Of a DNA stretch of 64,000 bases, positions 39,801 to 52,997 are shown piece after piece. The notes under the pieces were generated by a model. It did not search any database. It was not told where the DNA came from and worked only from the letters and a program-made list of their open reading frames with translations. The position numbers and the translations under genes were made by a program. How positions within the stretch are numbered: the first letter of the stretch is position 1; each line of letters starts with the position of its first letter. The stretch is from Montifringilla adamsi (taxonomy: Eukaryota; Chordata; Aves; Passeriformes; Passeridae): assembly GCA_017590115.1 (NCBI GenBank), contig JAGGNK010015558.1, positions 232,793 to 296,792 of the forward strand, given 5' to 3'.

Positions 39801-41344
39801 GATATTCTAGTAAATATATATTCATATTTATACATGAAATTATATTTTTTTAATTTATATATTTAAAAATACTTAAAGTAACATAAGCTCATAGAGAGTA
39901 CACCCAAAGGACAATATACGGCTACACTCAGCCACAGGCATTCATAAAGACCTGTACGGTCTGAACTAATCTCTCTCTCTACGTTGCTGTTTCTCTGCCT
40001 GTGGAGCTAGAGACTGTCTGAAGGAATTATGGAAGACCCCTGTAATACAAATAATTATCAAAGCAATCTGGCTGAGCAAAACTGTTTAACGGATGGCAAG
40101 CTGCTTCACACTGTGCTACATTATGCTTTACCAATCAAATGCCTCAGTAGTTAATTCATTGAGCTCCGCATGGATTAAACAGGCTAGAGTGCACTCATCC
40201 TCTCCTTATGCAAAAGAAGAAGATTTGGTTGAAATGTTGATTTGCAACATGTCAAGAAATGTTTTCTTCAATTAAGTAATCTCATATTAAAGAGAGTTCC
40301 ATGCCAGAAAAATAACCAGTGCAACTTTTCTACACACATGCAGCAGTTACATGCAGGATACAATCTTATGATTTCTTTGAGGCAGCTCTTTAAAGCCAGG
40401 AATTAGTATTTATATCAGAATCACAGCTACAAAAGTGTTAGGCAAATTTTGGGTTCAATTACACCTGTATACATTATAGCCAATTCATTTGTAATGGATC
40501 TACACAGGTTTAGTAATCATAATAGAGAAAAAACATGTCTTTAAAATTGGTGTTCCTTAGTGAAGAAGAATTAATCCACAGACTTTGCTCCACACAAACT
40601 TCACTATTAATACTCCTTTTATGCAGCTGAATTCCTCATGGAAGGTTTTTTCCCCCTCTGGTCTGAAACTAATTGATTGGAATAAAAATCGGTAATTACT
40701 ACTAAAAGTAATAGCAGGCATGTCTTCTCTGGTCATTACTGCCAAGGAGATCAGAGATACAAAGATAATCACACTCCTAAAATTGATCTAACAAAACAAG
40801 AACTCCATCATTGTCAGACAAAAGAAAGATACAGAAGAATAAATGTACTATGTGGTTTTATCTCATCCTCAAGTCCAGTCAGGCTAAGGGCTGACCACAC
40901 ACATCCTAAAGGTCTGTGTAGTTACGGCAGAAGTGGTTTTTGGCACTCTGGTAGGGAGTTTGCATTAGATAAGCTAGACCTAAGGAATATGTTTTCACAG
41001 GGCTTTGTGATGGCATAGCTGAATTATGAATAATTACTGACATCCCACCTGAGAGCCCAAGCAGCACACCATTATGCAGCTCATTGGATCTCCTGGGAAA
41101 TTGGCACTAAGGCAGCTTTGCTTCTCTCTGTAGTTTTGCTCACCCAGCTGCAGTAACTGGCATGCAGTGGAAGAAGGCTGAGCTCCTTACTCTGCTATGA
41201 CATATGTAGCAGTGGAACAAAACCCTGGGAGTGTGACCCAGAGGTGAGAGGACCCAGGCAACTGGGGAAGCTCACACAAACATATGGTTGAGGTCATCAT
41301 TTGGTGCCTTCATCAAGATTTTAGGGAGCTCAAGCTAAGGTGGG

Positions 41345-41354
<10 letters not shown>

Positions 41355-41389
<35 letters not shown>
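41355..41389 (+). repeat. T35 homopolymer
   Basis: Thirty-five consecutive T followed by a G-rich stretch (GGTGGGGGGTG). Long homopolymers are length-unstable in sequencing. Confidence 0.9.
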
Positions 41390-41390
<1 letters not shown>

Positions 41391-44300
41391 GTGGGGGGTG
41401 TGAATTTTTATTTCTAGGGATACACATTTAATACCTGAAATAGTGAATCAGCACCTTGTTTCATATTTTTTCTAGGAGTGAAACCAGCTATGATTTTCTC
41501 TTACTTATAATGAAAAGAACAAAATAAACAATTCTTAAAAATGTAGGCAACCTAAATATCAACTATATCTATTGATTTGCCCTCCACGTCAGGGCCAAAT
41601 CAGGGGGAAAACATGCAGAAAAACTAATTATCTACAACGTACTAAATACCCCACCAACCAAATCTAATGAACCTGGTTAGAAGCTTTAGAAGATGGTAGT
41701 CTGACTCACACCCTACAGCTCTGAGCAGAAACCTGAAGATGCTGTGATGTCCTTCGCAGTCAGTGACAAGGAAGGCCTGTGATACACTGTGATTCCCTGC
41801 TGCTAGCCTTCCACCACCTCATCCTTGGTGTGGTCCCACTGAGGCCAGGTGTCCTGACAGAATATTATGTACCTGCTGATCTGACTAGAGCCTTCACCCT
41901 TACCCACTCAGTAAACACAGCCTAGGAAACAGGCTCAGACACGGTTCCTGATCCATCCATGCACACATTGACACCAGCTTTGCAGATGTGGTCTAGCACA
42001 CACGCAATGTCCTCTAGGAAACAGCCTGATGGTGATGCCCACATGGAGGACGAGATATCATGACCAGCACTGACAGGCTGTAGAAATTTATGCTTTACTC
42101 CCATACTTCCCAGTTCTGGAGTTTGTACTGATGCTTAAATATGGATGGGTAATAAAACACCTTGGACATGGAGCAAACTTGATTTCAAGTGCAGGAAGAT
42201 GCTTACATGCATATGACAAGCTAGAAGTAGTGAAGCCAGGCCATTCTCCAGCAATGAACACAAGTATTAGTGAGAGCATCTAATCAATTAAATTATGGCA
42301 TAATAAAAAATTACTTAATCACAAAATTACAATGGATTTTTAAATTCAGGTTAAAAATTATTTTTTAAAATATTTAGATTTTCCTGGCACTGTGAAATTT
42401 CATGCTTTAAAAAGGGGTAGAAACTTCTTCATGGGAGAAATATGAATCCCTCAAGGAGGTGCCATTCTCCTGCACAGGTAATATGTAACATCTCTCCTTG
42501 ATTCTGCTTTACCTCCTCTCAGAGGAGGCTTAGCAAAGTCAGTAGGTTTTCTTCTTGTCATTGACTGGCTGGGGATAAATCTTTACTTTACCTTCTGTAC
42601 ACAGGCTTTAATTCGCTCTAACCTTTGCCACAGAGATGCTGCAAGGACTAAGTGCAGCATCACATGTAAGATCTAAATAGAATCCCATTAAGCAACTGGC
42701 AGAGAGCAGTGAAGGCAGTAGTGAGTAAGCTCTTTCACATCAAATTCCTGTTTCATTCCAGATGAGCTGTTGGGTGCAGTAGGTACAGTCCTGTGAAGTT
42801 CACACACATACACTTCCTGTTTCATTTGCAAGGCTGACACCCTGCTCCTACAGTTTGCAGAGACTGGGATTTGTTTCAATGGTTTTAACTAGGCCACTGC
42901 TTGTTCTCAGTTTCCTGTTGCTTTGATCATGGTTTTCCAGCTCTCCTCAAGTAAGTTGTATCCTCCAAGGTGGATTTTCTCCTTTCCTGTGCTGGGCCAA
43001 AGCATCTAAGTGACCTTTGATTTTTTTTCTTCTTCCCTCTTTTTTTTTTTCCCCTTTGGCTTTTTTTTTGTTTTGTTTCTGACTCGCCATATGTGAGATG
43101 ATTGTGCCCATAGGAATTCCTTTCAGAGTACCTAAGCACAAAAGAAAAACACCCGGCCAGATCTTTTTCTAGAGCAGTACAAACATTTCCTTAAACCTAA
43201 GTGTCTCAGGAGGGGCATTGACAGAAGGCTCCTTTCACCCAGAAAGCTCGCTCTGCGCTGAGCTGCCGGTGAACCCTCAGCCGCCTCCTGCATTTTGACG
43301 TCACTGATGGAGCAAAAGTTTTGCCAATAAAAGCAGTCAAGTTCTTTGATTCCAACTTTATGACAATGGAAAGGAGGCCAGGGCCAATCATGCTGTGGTG
43401 GGGTTTATTAATGGAAAAGGGCAGTGGGAGCCAGTAACTCTTTGCCAACTTTGTTCCTGTGACTACTGTCCCCCTGCCTTGCACTTGATGGATGGAAAAC
43501 TGCATGCTCTCCTCTTCAGTGATAGCTTTCCCATGCTAATAATCTCACCAGTAAGACGGCCTGGACTAACAATAGGAACTTGCACAGCTTGGGAAGGGCA
43601 AAGCAGATCTTAAAACCACCCATGTGATTTGACGGCTGCAAGGAACCATGCTAAGAAAATATCCCTGTACTCTGAACTCATCTTATTAAGGGAATAAATC
43701 TGATTTCTTCTTTGAGCTCTCCTCCCCTGTGGTCTGAACTGCTAACCCCTTGGTTTTAATAGATGAGTTATGTCCCTGGACAATGACACAAAAATTTTAG
43801 TCCTATTTTCAGCATATCCCAATAAAATGAATTGTGATCTCTCCTCAGAACTGTTTCAGAATGCTTCCATCTGTCACTGCACTAAAAAAAGATGGGGTTG
43901 ACAATTTGCTTATCAGGGACTCATTTCCTTGGTTCAGCATGGTTGTGTGCTGAGGAAAGGGATTCTGTCTCTAAATCCCAATTTGTGGAAAGCGCAGACA
44001 GGCATTGCTTCTCCCTCCTTCCCTGCTCTGTCACTAAAATTGCCAGTAAATTCCTGGAACTTGTCCTCCAAAGCAAGAACACTCCCCATGCCATGGATCC
44101 CTGAAGAAAAATAGAGATAGGGGGACATCTCCTTTAGTGGCCAAGCCAGCTTTAGGGAGGACCAAATCAAAGTAAGGAGCAAGACAGGCCAGAGCTTGGC
44201 TGGAAGGTAAGAAAGAAGGGAGAAAATGCCACTTCACTGGGAAAGAAGGTGATAGGGGGCCTAAGTGCCTCTTTCTTGTTTCACCAACCGCATCACAGAA

Positions 44301-44637
44301 CAAGTTACAGCACAGAAGTTTTAGGAGCTCCTTTCCTCTCCACTTTGTGATCCAAAGCACTCTCAGTGCAGTCAGAAGTCACCCAGTCTGGATGGTTATT
44401 CATGGACCTTTGCTGGGCACCAACAAGGAATCAAGCACATAAATTATACCCTGAGCAGTACACACCTGAACGCACCTCCAGGGAAGCAATAGCCAGAGAC
44501 GATATGAAGTTCCTGGCAGAAAAATTATGCAGCACAATCTAAGATAATGTCAATAAAAACTCTGAAAGAGTACAACTCCATAGGAGCCCATGCTTTAGAG
44601 CATACTTTGGGTGTGATGATTTTATTGCTGTTTGTAA

Positions 44638-44656
44638 GGGGGGGGGGGGGGGGGGG
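44638..44656 (+). repeat. G19 homopolymer
   Basis: Nineteen consecutive G in otherwise AT-rich DNA. A run this long could fold into an intramolecular G-quadruplex. Confidence 0.9.
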
Positions 44657-46037
44657 AAAGGAAGTATTTAATTTGAGATAAACATCTCCAACATTTGTAG
44701 CTGTAGAATACAGATTTCAGAACAATTCTTGCTAAGAGACTTTACAGATTAGAATACAACAATTTATTCCTCTCTCTGTCTGACAACTAATGAAACTTCT
44801 CTCTCCCCAAAAGTGTACCACTTTAGATAACTAAATCTTCTTAAAAGTGAAAAAATAACCTGCTTTGAAATACAATTTATTAATTGGCCATTGTGGTGGG
44901 GTGAAGATACTAAGTGTCTAGAGATTTGGAATTTTTATGACATGGACCCGGATTCATAAGAAAAGTTTGATATATGTAGATTGGAGCAGGGGGGTTTACA
45001 AAATATGGAAATGCTAGTGCTCACAATATGCTGTTCAAGTTTTTTATTGCAACTTGAAACCAGAATTTATAGAGTGCTATTAAAATGTCTTGGTTGTATG
45101 TGTTAGACCTTGATAGCAGCTAGATTAGCCTTAACTTTTGTATGTTTTATAGGACGAATAAGAATGTGGCTGTGCATCCCAGCATGTGAGTGAGTTTATC
45201 AAATACAAGGCAGCAGCCAGAACAACAGGAAATCGCATAAGAAAGCCCAGCTCCTGGTTGGCAGAAGCACATTGACCTCTCCTTCATGTCACTGGGTTTA
45301 ACACTCCATCTTCGCTGTAAAAGCTTCTTCCCCGAGACTGGGTTCATAAATGTGTTAGTGGTCCTTGATGTTCCCAGCAGAGGACAGTAAGGAAAACACA
45401 GCCCTGAATAGCTCACATTGATTGCAACAAATACAGAGCAGGAGCGTCAGAACCATTTCCCAGACCAGAGCCAGTGCTGTAGAACTGAGCAGCTATTCAT
45501 AGCCACTGGATCCTCTCCAAGCCGTGAGTGTAGATTTTCTTGTATCATCTTTGCAGAGAGGAATTGTAGTCCCCAATGCCTCCCGCTTGATTTGGATAGA
45601 CGGTTTATTTGTTTAGTCCTGTAATGATATTATCCACAGGGCTAGAGCCACACAGGGAGGATTAGGAATTCCTGGGGGAGAAGCCGTGTGTTTATTACCC
45701 TGACAGCCCCGTGTGACACAATCCAACAGTTATCCGTAGTTGTTCTTCCCCTCTGAAAACTTGGAGCATGCAGCCGTGGGGCGAAGGTGCCCAATCGATC
45801 TCCTGTGCAAAGGCACAAGGAGAGGAGGCTGCCACAGGGAAAGTGGTAGGATTAGCATGCTAGAAAGTCCTTGCTCGACTGCCTACAAACAGCTCTACTT
45901 CTGGGTATTTTTAAATGTAAATGACGTGAGGGGGGGCATTAGAGACCGGAGTCTTTCAAACATCGGTAACAATCCCATACCTGTGCATTTTACTTGCCTT
46001 TTAAGAGCATTGATTAAGCTATGCAACTCAGATTGCA

Positions 46038-46105
46038 GCCGGGTTTTGGTTTGGTTTTGGTGTTTTTGGTTTTTGTTTTTTTGTTTTTGTTTTTGTTTTT
46101 TGGGG

Positions 46106-46139
<34 letters not shown>
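46038..46139 (+). repeat. GTTTT-rich tract ending in T32
   Basis: Irregular GGTTTT and GTTTTT units, then TGGGGGG, then 32 T (46108-46139). It marks the approximate boundary between the AT-rich left part and the CpG-rich right part of the window. Confidence 0.9.
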
Positions 46140-46142
<3 letters not shown>

Positions 46143-46639
46143 GCCCTGCGTTTTAAAAACAACAAATAAAAAAACTCTAGCAAGTATGTGCATAAACTCA
46201 GGGAAAGGGGAAGAGGGGCCAAGGGGGAGGAGGAAGGTTGCTGGTTTGGGGTTTTCTTCCTATTATTTTTCTTTATTAAAAAATCGTTTCCTATTTTAAT
46301 AAATATTTAATCATGGAAATGGAGGGGAAAGGCCAAAAGTAACAAAGAACTGTAGGTTGTTTAGATTGCTTGGGAACTCCCTCTTTGCAGCTGACCATTG
46401 CTACATGTAGGTTAATTTCCACATGGAGCTGGAGAAACTCTATCCCCGGTTTGTGAAGTATGGGTCAGCCGAAGCATGTTAATCTGTTTAGCATGTGTGC
46501 TTCGTGGAGGTGCCAGACCACCGCCGTGCAAGAGCAGAAGCAGCAGCAACCATAGTCCTTAGGGGTAGTTAATAAAGACTTAAAGGGAAACAAGTTTATA
46601 AAGGTTTCAGTTCGTGCACCGTGCCAGCTTTGGACTTTA

Positions 46640-46840
46640 CAGTCTTCCAGCCCTGAGGATCAGAAAGCTGAGAAATCCCCCGGCTATTTGTCGCAGCCCT
46701 AGAAGGCAAAGCGCCGGAGTCGCAGCCCGCGCAGCCGGGGGAAGAGCGGGAAGTGCCGTAGTGCTACTTCGCCCCGTGAAAAGGGGGGGCCAGCTAAGTC
46801 TCCCCAACCCTCTAGGGGCACCCCGAGCTCCCGCAGCCCC
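46640..46840. promoter_or_regulatory. Small CpG-rich patch
   Basis: First clearly CpG-dense patch after the AT-rich left part (GCGCCGGAGTCGCAGCCCGC near 46710). No promoter element or frame can be assigned. Confidence 0.3.
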
Positions 46841-49239
46841 CACACAAGTGAATTTTTACTACTTTGGGTAGATAGAGATGGTTTTGGAACCTCTGTTTTA
46901 ACCTGCGCCCTTCCCGACGCAGAGCCTCACACCCAGCTGGAGACTTGAAGAGTCGTACGAGCCACTGAATGAGATAATAGCAAATAAAGCTCCATGGGCT
47001 TATTCCTACAGCCCCTCACAATGCAGACTAATCAACGTCTCGTCTCTCGCTCGGGGATGAGCTGCGAGACATGTGGCTCTCGGGCTGACACGCCGCTTCT
47101 CTCTCATCATTTTTTTAAATTTTCCTTTGAAATTCTAGACACTTATTAAAGCATTTTTAAATAATCAAAATATTTGCTGATGAGTATTTATTTTGACAAA
47201 GGTTTTGGTTTGGCTTTCGACTTTCCATTCAACTATATAGACTGCAGTATTAATTTACTGTAAAACCAAATGTGGTTGAGATTATTCAGCCTCGACGCTG
47301 GATTTCAGAAGTTTTTCTAGTAGATGAAATGAACAGTCACAAATAGACCTCGTTCCATTTTCCAGCGTGCTTTGCCATGTGTTCTTCAGAGCCAAGGGAA
47401 GTCGAGTACTGATCGACAGGAAAAATATCCCGCGAACAGATACATGCCGTGGTCGTATCCTGCAAAAAGGGCGTTCATGCAGTCCCGTGGTGTCGCTGTC
47501 CTCGCCGTGTTTAAAGCGGCCGAGTGGGCGCGGCACGTCGAAGATCAGAAGAAGCCACGAACTGGGACGGGTTATTCCCAGTAATCCGGTACCGAATTAC
47601 TCCACCCCGGCGGAGTTCTGGAGGGTGCCCTTTCACAGCTGGGTACTCGGACCCCAGCTGGGGGAAGGAAGCCCCTGTTTGGACAATCTCCGCCCGACAA
47701 GGCTTTTTTTTGTCTCCAGGCCTTGAACGCTCGTTTCTGTTGCATAATGCATTGACGGCGATAAGATCACAAGTAAGGGGACGGAGCCAGAAGCAGCCGC
47801 GATATAAATGCAGCTGCTGGAGAAAGTTCTGCCTAATACGCACGTGCACTATTCTCTTGTTTTTTCTTCACTTGAAGGGAACAGTGGCAGTGGTCACCCT
47901 CTGGTGTCTGCTGGCACCGGCTTATCATCGGGCTGGGGTCGAGCTCCTCTCAGTGGATCCAGCTCCCTCCAAGAGACAAAGCTCAGCACCAAAAGAGCCT
48001 TCTGTTAAGTTTCCTGGCCTTTCGTGACATCTTCAATAGTTTACTTTCCCCTGAAAGATGGGGTTTTTTTACATTAACGTTTAGGCGGTTTTGTTGGTTG
48101 GTTGGTGTGTGAGCATTGTTTGTTGTTTTACAGACTTGCACGCACTTTTCTCATTATGTTTTTTATTAATGCTGAAAGAATTGGTGGAAATCTAAACCGT
48201 GAACTATCTTCTGTGCTGGCACTCCTTGCCCTCACCGTTACTTGTACTAACAGAAGACACGGTCACTTTCATGGGCGGCAGATCCATGGCTTGAGGTCCC
48301 TTCTGAAACCAACCTAACACGTCAGTAAAACTCACTGACACTGACAACGAGCTTCCTTAGGCCGAAGTGTGCAGGGGGAAAGTGTCAACTATTTCAGAAC
48401 AGCATATCCCTCCCTGTTAGTGCTTGCAGGGTGAACGCACACAGACACAGAGATGTTTTTAAAATTTTCAGGGGGGAAAAACCCCTGTGCCTCTGCTTTT
48501 CCCCACTGAAATCTTTTACAGAATGTTATTTCCTTGAGGAGCGTCGGGGGGTGGGGCGGGAAGGGAGGTAGTACTCCTGGATTAACGCTGTGGATTAACG
48601 TGAGAAGCCCTTCTCTGCTTAGGGCGCTTAATGTTCTGAAGCCCTGTCCTCCTCGAGGGGAAGCAGAGAGCTCCCCTCAACCATTGCTCCTTGTCCTCAG
48701 CAGGCCAGTTCTGGCTCCTCCAACTGGGAACAGAGCACACTGGGGAGATGACATTGTAATTTCAAGCCACTAAAATCCTTCTTATTGCTCTAATGACCTG
48801 CAACCTATTTTCTTTCTCTAAAGGATCCAGTAAGACCTGGATTCTCTTTGAAGCAGTCGCTGCACATTCTGATAGCAGGCCAAGTAAGAGTCCTGCCAGA
48901 GGAAGTTTAACAATGAGTTTCAGAGAAATGTGTGTATTTGGCGCTTGATATATGCTCCTGGTTAGAAGCCCAGGCGTTCCTCTCGCGGCAGCTCCGCTCC
49001 TGCTCATCTCTGCTCCTTTCGGAGCACGGGACTGTCACTTTCACTTCTGTCAGTAACGCCAAACCAGGAAAATGAGCCTGCAGCGGCTCATGAATAATCG
49101 CGATCATTTAATGGCATCTAACTCTCAGACCTGTTACATTCAGCAAGGGCATCCAGTCCGTCTTTTCAGAGACCAGAAGCACGGCATAATTACATGCAGA
49201 TACCATGCTGGCTTTCCAGTAATAAGGAAAGCTCAGCCT

Positions 49240-50290
49240 TCTTCGACCCTGCCCTGGCGCAGTAGCAGGGGCAGCGGGGATGGGACAGTGTGGACAAGGA
49301 AGGTTCCCATTCAAAGCCAGAAGGGAGAGGCGGAGTGACGACGGCTTCTTCGTGCTGCTGCAGAGTGCGTGCTAGGTCGGGGGAGCTTCCCAGACACGAT
49401 GCCAGGAGGCTAGGCGCACCCCCCTGGCACACGCGAGGGTGCCGTGGGCACAGCCACCCACTCGCGGAGAGCGAGGGGAGAGGGGCGCGGAGCCACTTAG
49501 CGTTGGAAAGAGTAATTCAGCGGCTTCCAATCTGGCGGGGAGCACTGATGCATTTTAGCGGCGAGGCAGAGTGCCAGTGCAGGGAGATCCTTCTCCACCC
49601 ATGCCGAGACGAGAGGACGGGAGCCTGGCTCACATGGAAGGGCCAAAGCGGAGGGGATACCCAGATCTCCGGGTATTTGGAACAGCCAGGCAACACCGAC
49701 ACGTCAAGTGGGAGCACCCGCACGGTGACCATCCCTCTGGGACGCTCCACTCCCTGGCCAACAAGGCTGAAGGAAAAACAAAGAAACAGCAACAAAACGA
49801 ACAAAAAAATCTGCACAACCCACACCAACTATACAAAAAACGCACCAAAAAAAGCCCTGCCAAATAATCCACCTCCCTCAAGACCAGGACGTGAAATTAG
49901 GGTTTCACAGGAGGCAGGGCAGGCACGCATCAGTCTCCATGCACAGGCCGGGAGCCGATGCAAGCTTCCCGAGCCTCTCGAGAGCCATGGCCCGTGGGGC
50001 TCCTACTCGCCGGCTGGCTCCGCACGGGCGCAACAGACGGGTCCCACCTCCTTGGCTTTACCGGCCGCGGGCAGAGGATTGCCGTGGCAGCACATCGCTG
50101 GCTCCGCTCCCTCGGCCGGCAAGGAGGTGGGGCTCGCGTGGGCCCTATGGACACGCGTGGGAGCAGGAGATGCCCTCCACCGGCACCAGGCCCACTTGCC
50201 GCGGTTTCTGCGCGTCTCGGGCCGAACGGCATTACAAAATGCAGTACCGCGGGCCAATAAATTCTCCCGGCTGGACGCAGAGTAGTCTTC
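49240..50290. promoter_or_regulatory. CpG-rich patch
   Basis: About 1 kb of high GC with many CG dinucleotides, interrupted by an A-rich stretch near 49770-49860. It could be a CpG island for an unannotated transcript or a regulatory island of the FOXD1 domain. The 331-codon plus-strand frame across it (49290-50285) has no recognisable domain. Confidence 0.4.
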
Positions 50291-51219
50291 CCCCTTTAGA
50301 AGCTCTCCACGTGTAAAGAGGTATTTGGGTTGTCTTCGAAATAATAAATCCTAACAGCAGACAATAAAATTTACTATCACAGGAGTAACAGAAGCCTAAA
50401 ATATTCCGACCATATTCCCTGAACAAATAACATAATCCCTGGCACACTAGAACACATGGTTTGCTTCAAACATGTTTCATTTTGTCATCGCATTGAGTGT
50501 ACAGTATTTCTCTTTGGGTGCAAGAGTGATTGATATCTTTGGAAGAATTGTTTGCAAGAACATGAAAGTTGCCAAAGCAAACACGTTGGAGGGAAGTGTG
50601 CAGAAGGGGGAGCAGAAGTATTTGGAGTAAATTTGGATTTGGGGAGTTCACACAGAGGTGAGACAGCAAGAACTAGAACAAATAAAAACATTCTGCACAC
50701 TTCATCTAAATAAATTATATACAAAATTTGCCCTTTTGTAGCCGGCAACAGCACAGTTACCACACTTCCCTCATGCCCCTATAGAATGTGGGCAGGAAGC
50801 CAACTTTCTTCAGCTAATGATTTGTAACTTTTGTTCCACTTGAATGAGTCTATTAATATTTAGATCTCTCCAATTCTGCTCCATACAAGCTGTCAGTATT
50901 GTTAAACAAAATAATCTATTTACCTTCTATTGTACATGTCCAGCAGTGGCTTGCGTGTCTCCATGATGTACAGTAATATGTTTTTCTTACACTCCACTGC
51001 TTTGGCCAAAGGCAGAACTTCTCATATTCTGTTCTGTCTTTTTAAAAAATAATGTTTGACAAAACTCCTTAGATAGCGCAAACTTTGGGGTGTTAATTTA
51101 ATAACTTCCATTCCTGAAGGACAAATATTTATCCCAATTCTCTTTTTATCTCTTTCTGCCATCAACATCTGGGCAAAGCTGTTGTTCTGACTGGTTGAGA
51201 TGGCCAGATCACAAGGGTA

Positions 51220-51425
51220 CTTTGGCGGGAGATGGCGAGGAGTGCGTGTTTTCAGACAAGCAGATCGCTGTCCCTCCGAAATCTCCCTTAGTAAAGCCCC
51301 TGACCCTTCGCGCCCCACCATCACCGCGGCAGCGGCCTCCGAGGCCCTGGGAAAGGCCGTCCCCCAGCGGGGCGGGGTGGCGTGGGGCCCCTTGCATCAA
51401 CCTGCATCTATCCGAAGCACCCGCT
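51220..51425. promoter_or_regulatory. CpG-rich patch cut by the assembly gap
   Basis: GC-rich sequence (CCATCACCGCGGCAGCGGCC and similar) running into the poly(A) and N gap. Its true extent is unknown. Confidence 0.3.
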
Positions 51426-51443
51426 GGAAAAAAAAAAAAAAAA

Positions 51444-51613
51444 NNNNNNNNNNNNNNNNNNNNNNNNNNNNNNNNNNNNNNNNNNNNNNNNNNNNNNNNN
51501 NNNNNNNNNNNNNNNNNNNNNNNNNNNNNNNNNNNNNNNNNNNNNNNNNNNNNNNNNNNNNNNNNNNNNNNNNNNNNNNNNNNNNNNNNNNNNNNNNNNN
51601 NNNNNNNNNNNNN
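51444..51613. other. Assembly gap (170 N)
   Basis: Run of N with poly(A) on its left (51428-51443) and, after 11 bases, an A52 tract on its right (51625-51676). The assembler clearly failed between homopolymers. Frames spanning it are meaningless. Confidence 0.99.
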
Positions 51614-51624
51614 AGACACCCCCG

Positions 51625-51679
<55 letters not shown>

Positions 51680-51704
51680 AGAGAAGAGAAAGAGAGAGAG
51701 AGAA
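51625..51704 (+). repeat. A52 tract followed by GA repeat
   Basis: Fifty-two A followed by about 28 bases of GA/GAAA units, directly right of the gap. The true length is uncertain. Confidence 0.9.
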
Positions 51705-52452
51705 ATATCCACATCTTCCCCGCGGGGCGGCTATGACTCTATACCCTTTCTGTGTGGAATTTTCACTGAGGTCTGGATTTCAGAGAAGCCTAATCCATCT
51801 TCTTCTACCCTCAGTCTTCCCTTCTGCTTTCCTCGCTCTCCTCCAAAAACATATAATCTCCCACCACTTGCCTTCTTGACCAGCCTGGGGTGAATGGCAC
51901 AACTGCACGAAACATACCCGAGGCAAAGGCATAGAGCCCAGACTCGAAGGAACAGAGTGGATCAGTGTCAGGGTACAGGTTTCAGTTAAACCTCTCATCC
52001 CAGAGCTCTGTCTCTCTGCTGCTTGCAGAAATTGCACAAGTGAATTTATTTTTTTAAAAAATTAAAAAAAAAAAAAAAGAGAGAAAATCCCAGGGCTAAC
52101 AAGGAAACTTGCTGTAAAACGCCCACGAGGAACGTAATGTGAAACATTTAAAGTGTAGACAAACAGCTCAGCCACCTGCTGATTGCGGTGGACTACCAGC
52201 ACACAGCTGCAGCTGCCCTGAGTCTGGACACGAAGCTCTGTCCTCATGTGCTTGTTTTCCAAAAGAGAGAGGTCACCAGCATCCTTGGGCTCTAGAAATG
52301 CAGAGAGTGGTCCTGGGAAGATCCTATACGCTAAAATTAAGAAACTCTAAAACTCTGCAAAAGTCAGCAAACTTTCAACTACCTGTCATGCAGTTCTTTG
52401 ATCCTTGAAGTCCGGATACTCTTTCTGACAGTATCTTGGGCATCTTAGGAGA

Positions 52453-52504
52453 ATTTTGTGATGAAATTCCCTAGATTTGCATTTTGTGATGAAATTCCCT
52501 AGAT
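52453..52504 (+). repeat. 28-bp-period tandem duplication
   Basis: ATTTTGTGATGAAATTCCCT plus AGAT occurs at 52453-52476 and again, identical, at 52481-52504, separated by four bases. Confidence 0.95.
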
Positions 52505-52837
52505 GCTGTGCGTGCTGGAGGGATGTAGACAGGAGTATGACCCATGAGCAGGGGCAAGAGACAAGCCTGCCTTTTGGAGGGAATGTGTGTGTGCTCTCTC
52601 CTACATCCTCAGTAAGGGGCCAGCGTGCCCCAGCAGCCATGAAAAAGTGTCTTGGTCTTCCCCAAGGGGCAAATTCCTCCCTCTGATGGGGGGGGAGGAG
52701 GGGAGGGAGGGGGGGCGGCGGTGTTCCCTGTCAATCCCGCAGGTGGGTCCCAAGCGAGTCTCTCAAGCCCCGGCCCCAAGTGGAGCAGGGATGAGGTCCT
52801 CCGAGAACATTTTATGGAGTGATGTGCTCTCTGCAGC

Positions 52838-52902
52838 AAAAAAAAAAAAAAAACCAAACAAACAAAAAAAACAAACAAACAACAACAACAACAAAAAAAA
52901 AC
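52838..52902 (+). repeat. A-rich / (CAAA)n-(CAA)n simple repeat
   Basis: A16 run followed by CAAACAAA and CAACAACAA units and another A run. Confidence 0.9.
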
Positions 52903-52945
52903 CACCTTAAATCTGTCCTCTGAGCTGGACTCGCTTTTGGAGGGG

Positions 52946-52989
52946 AAAATAAATAAATAAATAGATAAATAAATGAATAAATAAATAAA
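52946..52989 (+). repeat. (AAAT)n microsatellite
   Basis: About eleven AAAT-type units with isolated G substitutions (ATAGATAA, AATGAATA). It directly precedes the 97-bp tandem duplication. Confidence 0.95.
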
Positions 52990-52997
52990 GTATATTC

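Larger units (their letters stand above)
33146..46037. other. AT-rich intergenic DNA, no gene seen
   Basis: Holds the GA microsatellite, T35 and G19 tracts listed above. Otherwise no frame above 120 codons and no recognised protein or RNA. It could contain long-range regulatory elements of FOXD1, but none can be identified from one genome. Confidence 0.55.
46140..51427. other. Mixed-composition, CpG-patchy intergenic DNA
   Basis: Beyond the CpG patches listed, this holds unassigned sequence. Near 47800 a TATAAAT-like hexamer sits in GC-rich surroundings (GCGATATAAATGCAGC), which could be a promoter but has no linked exon. Confidence 0.4.

Noticed and set aside
47797..47803. TATA-like box upstream of a GC-rich segment
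   Set aside because: No downstream exon, conserved start or transcript evidence; such hexamers are frequent by chance.
51195..51893. Long frames of 165-232 codons at 51195-51893
   Set aside because: They cross the 170-N gap and poly(A) runs and have no real coding content.
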